Positions 60,952 through 64,000 of a stretch of 64,000 nucleotides of DNA are shown here, piece after piece (within the stretch, counting starts at the first letter, position 1; every line of letters starts with the position of its first letter). This stretch comes from CANIGN01 sp964538275 (GTDB lineage: Bacteria > Bdellovibrionota > UBA2428), in contig CAZIFW010000007.1 of the NCBI GenBank assembly GCA_964538275.1, forward strand, positions 1-64,000, in the 5' to 3' direction. The position numbers and the translations under genes are program-made. The notes under the pieces are model-generated. The model saw only the letters and a program-made list of their open reading frames with translations, was not told where the DNA came from and searched no databases.

Positions 60952-61746
60952 ATGAAAATAATGCCACCTACAATAATCTTTGTGCGACCCATAGCACACG
61001 GTAACGTAGGGGCACTTGCGCGTGTTATGTCTAACTTTGGAGTTAAAGAACTGCGTCTAGTGCGCGAACCCACCGGTGAAGCTGCATTCGACAAGGAACA
61101 TCGCCCACTGGATTGGGGACTGGCTTGCAGAGGCGAGAGCGTTCTCAATAATCTTAAGACCTACCCTACTCTTACAAATGCGCTTGAAGATATTCACTGG
61201 GCTGTGGCAACAACAGCACGCACGCGAGAAAAAGATTCAGGATACACGCGCCCCATCCAAAATTTTAAAGATGTCTTAGAGAAAATTAAAACTGAAAAAA
61301 GCGCTCAAAAATGGGCTCTAGTTTTTGGCCCCGAAGACGACGGATTAAACGATGCAGAAGTTTCTCAATGTCACTGTTTAAGCACGATTGATACGAATCC
61401 TGAGAGTCCCTCCATGAACATTGCAATGGCGGCGGGATGCTTACTTTATCACTGGGCACTTGTGAGTGAACCCAACTACCAACAAATTACTGAAGAAAAA
61501 CAGCCTACAACTGATTTAGCGACTGCAGCAGATATCGACAAACTTGCAGTATATATTTCTGAAACCCTAAAAACTTCGGAGTTTTTTAAATATCCTGATG
61601 AAATGGCTGCCCTTGCGCGCATGAGACGCATTTTTCAAAGCGAAGCTCCACCCACACGCGGCGACATTCTTTTTGTATTCGAAATTTTCTATCAATTGCG
61701 TTCTAAAATTCAAGGTCGCTTTGAAGATAGAAATTTTTTAAAATAA
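60952..61746 (+). CDS. trmJ: tRNA (cytidine/uridine-2'-O-)-methyltransferase TrmJ
   Basis: SPOUT-class 2'-O-methyltransferase of about 264 residues that modifies position 32 of tRNAs. Seen: IIFVRPIAHGNVGALARVMSNFGV (split as RPIAHGNVG and ARVMSNFG), the deep-knot blocks ALVFGPEDDGL and NPESPSMNIAMAAG. ATG 60952 or ATG 60961 are both possible; a GTG 60934 would be further upstream without a clear ribosome site. Divergent from the HAD gene with 114 bases between. C-terminal helix LARMRRIFQSEAPPTRGDI is as in TrmJ. Confidence 0.92.
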   Translation: MKIMPPTIIFVRPIAHGNVGALARVMSNFGVKELRLVREPTGEAAFDKEHRPLDWGLACRGESVLNNLKTYPTLTNALEDIHWAVATTARTREKDSGYTRPIQNFKDVLEKIKTEKSAQKWALVFGPEDDGLNDAEVSQCHCLSTIDTNPESPSMNIAMAAGCLLYHWALVSEPNYQQITEEKQPTTDLATAADIDKLAVYISETLKTSEFFKYPDEMAALARMRRIFQSEAPPTRGDILFVFEIFYQLRSKIQGRFEDRNFLK

Positions 61747-61755
61747 TCATAAAGC

Positions 61756-63573
61756 TTAGTCACCACGTAATTTTGCTAAACATGATGCCGTAGTCGCGTA
61801 CTCGCTGCTAAGAGAAAGATCTTTATCAATTTTATCGGCCAAAGCTAGCACTGACCTTGCAGCTTTGCTCCATTTACTATCGGTCAAAAGCGAAGAATTG
61901 TTTTTAAGCATGATAGAAAATAAAAGCAATTGTCTTTGAATGGGAAATGCTCGGAAATGATCGGCTTCGATGCCCAGAGTTCTAATGGCTTCTTCGACAT
62001 TTTCAGCAGATGGCGCAGTATCAACCAAGAGACTTTGAATTCTTTGTAAGTCTTGCTCGGTGCTAAGATATGCTTGGACCGCTGCTTCTGAAGCTGCACC
62101 GGTGGCAAGAATGTGCTGGTAAGAAAGGAGAGCACGCGAAAAGCGTTTTAACATGGGAACTTCAGCTTGGACGGAAGAATGTATCTGAGAGGACAATCTT
62201 CTTAAAATGCGTAAATTTCCTGAAGCAGCTAACTCTGAGACATTTACCCGTCGTGCATGTTGAATTCGCTTACCTGCATACGGATTAGCATGCGATAACT
62301 CCTTGTGCTCACCCAGTAAAGAATCGATCTGAAACCAATCGGCTGGAATACTCACTTTAACATTTTCACTTTTAGCGTTCATATAAAACGCTTTTATATC
62401 TTCGTTATCCGTCATTCTGTAATCGTCGCTAAAGTGAGGCAACAAAACAGAATCAGTCTTGTATAAACGTGCAACAATCTCGCTAGCGAGTGCAATATGC
62501 TGATTGTTTACCAATTTCGCATTCATGGTAAGTATGAAGGGAAGAGTCTTCCCGTCATGGTCAATTTCAAGCACAAATATGTAACCTTGAATTCCATCAG
62601 CGTTTTTAGTGGAGTTACTGAGCTTAAAAACTTTTACACGTGGGTGAAGCGCGTAATACGCAAGACTTTCACTCGAACAGTCCCCTGCCCATTCGCCCCG
62701 CAAGAGTGCCTCAAGTGGAGTTACTTCGGTCAATGCTACAAAATCTGGCTTGAACTTAATTTTGTCTGAATTTGCCATACGTCTTGGGCGAAAATACATA
62801 TAGCGTGGAATTTCTCGTTCACCGTATACATCACGGAAATTATTGAAACGAGTAATGAAGTCGTTTCGCTGCTCAAGCACATCGCTTGTAAATATAAGAT
62901 CGTACACGGGGTTAAACGAATGCTTAGTGATACTGTGAGTTGCTAGGGGTCGCAAAAACAACTCGCGAAGTTGAGAGGGCGTTATTCTTGAGATTCTTTC
63001 AAAAACCTCTTTTTTAGCGACCTCAATATTATCGTAAAGAGCAATACCTTTTTCATCGTACAATAAAGGCACTAAATGAAAAAAGGAATGCGACATTTGT
63101 TTGCTCTTAAAGAAGAAATCTTGCCTGTGTTGCTGATTAAAAAAGTTTAGCGATTCTACGAACGATTTTTTATAAAAATCATCGGGTACATTTTCAAAGG
63201 CTGACTCAATTTCAAAAACGTAGATATCTTTATTGGCAGGATCGACAGCATCGAAATTTTCCATGCCTAAATATTCAACCGAGTGAATGTTACGCACTTC
63301 ACGTTGACTCAGCTCCGTGACATTAAGACCCAAAGCCTGAATGTAGGGGGTTGCCCCTGCAAATATAAGCGGAACATTCGTAGAGTAAGGCAGAAAATTG
63401 AGCAGGCCTCTATCACCGCGCAAGCTCAATGAATTCATCGCATGATGCGCGAGCTCTTGGTGTGGGTCACTGTAGGGCGGAGCCCAGAGAAGATAACTAA
63501 CGACGATAATGGGTAAAAGCAAGCTACGTCGAAAAAGTTGGAAGGGTCTGAACACGGAGAAATCGTAACGCAA
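61756..63573 (-). CDS. Large exported protein of unknown function
   Basis: A 605-residue protein with an N-terminal hydrophobic segment (about 15-31) that may be a signal peptide or anchor. A Cys in GEWAGDCSSESLAYYAL (about residue 300) stands in a setting like the active-site strand-helix of transglutaminase-like proteins, with later His and Asp in VLEIDHDGKTLPF, but I cannot name a family. The last third is helical. Ends nine bases from the trmJ stop. No partners apparent. Confidence 0.65.
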   Translation of the reverse strand: MRYDFSVFRPFQLFRRSLLLPIIVVSYLLWAPPYSDPHQELAHHAMNSLSLRGDRGLLNFLPYSTNVPLIFAGATPYIQALGLNVTELSQREVRNIHSVEYLGMENFDAVDPANKDIYVFEIESAFENVPDDFYKKSFVESLNFFNQQHRQDFFFKSKQMSHSFFHLVPLLYDEKGIALYDNIEVAKKEVFERISRITPSQLRELFLRPLATHSITKHSFNPVYDLIFTSDVLEQRNDFITRFNNFRDVYGEREIPRYMYFRPRRMANSDKIKFKPDFVALTEVTPLEALLRGEWAGDCSSESLAYYALHPRVKVFKLSNSTKNADGIQGYIFVLEIDHDGKTLPFILTMNAKLVNNQHIALASEIVARLYKTDSVLLPHFSDDYRMTDNEDIKAFYMNAKSENVKVSIPADWFQIDSLLGEHKELSHANPYAGKRIQHARRVNVSELAASGNLRILRRLSSQIHSSVQAEVPMLKRFSRALLSYQHILATGAASEAAVQAYLSTEQDLQRIQSLLVDTAPSAENVEEAIRTLGIEADHFRAFPIQRQLLLFSIMLKNNSSLLTDSKWSKAARSVLALADKIDKDLSLSSEYATTASCLAKLRGD

Positions 63574-63648
63574 TGCGCAACAAGAGTCAAGTTCTTCATG
63601 GCCAATTTTTGATTAAATTTCAAATACTTATAGAGCCATAATCTGCTT

Positions 63649-63738
63649 TTATTTTTTATTTCTTCCACTCAGCGCAAACATCAGCCCACCCGCTATGACG
63701 AATGCCGCAAGAAAAGGCGCGAACGAAATTCTGCACAA
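63649..63738 (-). CDS. Possible very small membrane protein
   Basis: A 29-codon frame from TTG 63738 to TAA 63649: CRISFAPFLAAFVIAGG then LMFALSGRNKK. One membrane helix and a basic end, as in small membrane proteins. It begins 30 bases after the htrA-type stop. No ribosome site is visible and length is low, so it may be chance. Confidence 0.25.
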   Translation of the reverse strand: MCRISFAPFLAAFVIAGGLMFALSGRNKK

Positions 63739-63768
63739 ACTTAAGCTGTTAAATAGTTAACGCTATAC

Positions 63769-64000
63769 TTAAACCTTAAGGGTAAACAACGTCACGGTAG
63801 GGCCCCGTAAAACCTTAAGCAAATAGGTGCCCTTCTTCGCTAAAATTCTCTCTGCTGATTTTACATCCGTTGTGCGCACACGCTGAATTTCTAAAATGAT
63901 ATCGCCTCTAGATAAACCTGCCTCATCTGCAGGACTTCCACTTATTACTTCCGTAACAACAACTCCGCGTACATCGGGTGAAATTCTCCAGCGCGTTCTT
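63769..64000 (-). CDS. HtrA/DegP-type serine protease, C-terminal PDZ domain (5' part outside window)
   Basis: The right edge holds the last 76 codons of a minus-strand gene ending at TAA 63769. The translation has VRGVVVTEVISGSPADEAGL and RGDIILEIQRVRTTD, the carboxylate-binding and turn signature of a PDZ domain, followed by a beta strand and a basic end KVLRGPTVTLFTLKV. This fits the second PDZ domain of a periplasmic Deg/HtrA protease; a site-2 protease or tail-specific protease PDZ is less likely because those continue further. The catalytic part is outside the window. Confidence 0.8.
   Translation of the reverse strand, partial: RTRWRISPDVRGVVVTEVISGSPADEAGLSRGDIILEIQRVRTTDVKSAERILAKKGTYLLKVLRGPTVTLFTLKV

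Noticed and set aside
60838..60999. N-terminal extension of the HAD protein
   Set aside because: Low-quality Cys/His/Ser-rich translation overlapping the trmJ start; ATG 60837 has a ribosome site and homology begins soon after.
1..64000. tRNA, rRNA or transposase genes
   Set aside because: I looked in the intergenic gaps for T-loop patterns and for transposase-like frames and found none; a covariance search would be needed to be certain.

Overview
The window looks like a compact, AT-leaning chromosome segment from a diderm (Gram-negative) bacterium, most likely of the Bdellovibrionota / former delta-proteobacterial lineage. This is inferred from gene content: lipid A genes, many signal-peptide and beta-barrel proteins, a Myxococcus/Bdellovibrio-style TolQ-TolR-TPR-AgmX operon, a DksA-type protein, and many exported proteins without recognisable relatives. 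No marker RNA gene is present to fix the taxonomy. I found no tRNA, rRNA, CRISPR array, prophage or transposase. Genes are tightly packed; convergent pairs often abut or overlap by 4 to 43 bases.

Layout. 0-4 kb: envelope operon (MsbA-like exporter cut by the window edge, LpxH-like hydrolase starting at TTG, GT39 protein O-mannosyltransferase). 4-6.6 kb, minus strand: SpoVR and YeaH without their usual PrkA kinase. 6.6-7.3 kb: the largest gene-poor gap, with two 117-base structured repeats in inverted orientation around a decayed DUF2971-like remnant. 7.3-12 kb: valS, a partner gene of unknown role, an exported protein. 12-24 kb: DUF255 thioredoxin-fold protein, monothiol glutaredoxin, acetoacetyl-CoA synthetase, FadL-type porin, prolyl-aminopeptidase-like hydrolase, MiaE, an EamA transporter, then two related small beta-barrel proteins on either side of a membrane protein/pseudopilin pair. 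24-35.7 kb: aconitase, a hydrolase with a cysteine nucleophile, a lipoprotein, CstA, an AbgT-type transporter, a solitary nuoB next to an ErpA-type Fe-S carrier. 35.7-47.3 kb: HD phosphohydrolase, NrnA-type DHH nuclease, lytic transglycosylase, Amidase_3, GrxC, PepP, HTTM protein and several exported unknowns.

47.5-54.9 kb is the most coherent system: a TolQ/MotA-like channel, two different ExbD/TolR-like proteins, a 1309-residue exported TPR protein, a small exported protein, and a transmembrane protein with a glycine-rich stretch and an AgmX/PglI C-terminal domain, all with spacings of 1-25 bases or overlaps. It should be a proton-driven, envelope-spanning force-transducing machine related to the Agl-Glt/Tol family. 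55-64 kb: a possible caspase-like exported protein, NAD-type isocitrate dehydrogenase, Mrp with a fused DUF971 domain, a DksA-like protein that has lost most zinc ligands, a trehalose-phosphatase-like HAD protein, TrmJ, a large exported unknown and the end of an HtrA/DegP-type protease.

Three sets of dispersed palindromes occur between genes: the 117-base pair at 6.7/7.2 kb, whose outer stems differ between copies but stay paired within each copy; a second family at 31.8 and 60.0 kb that fills gaps between stop codons and probably ends transcription; and looser hairpins at 18.7 and 54.9 kb.
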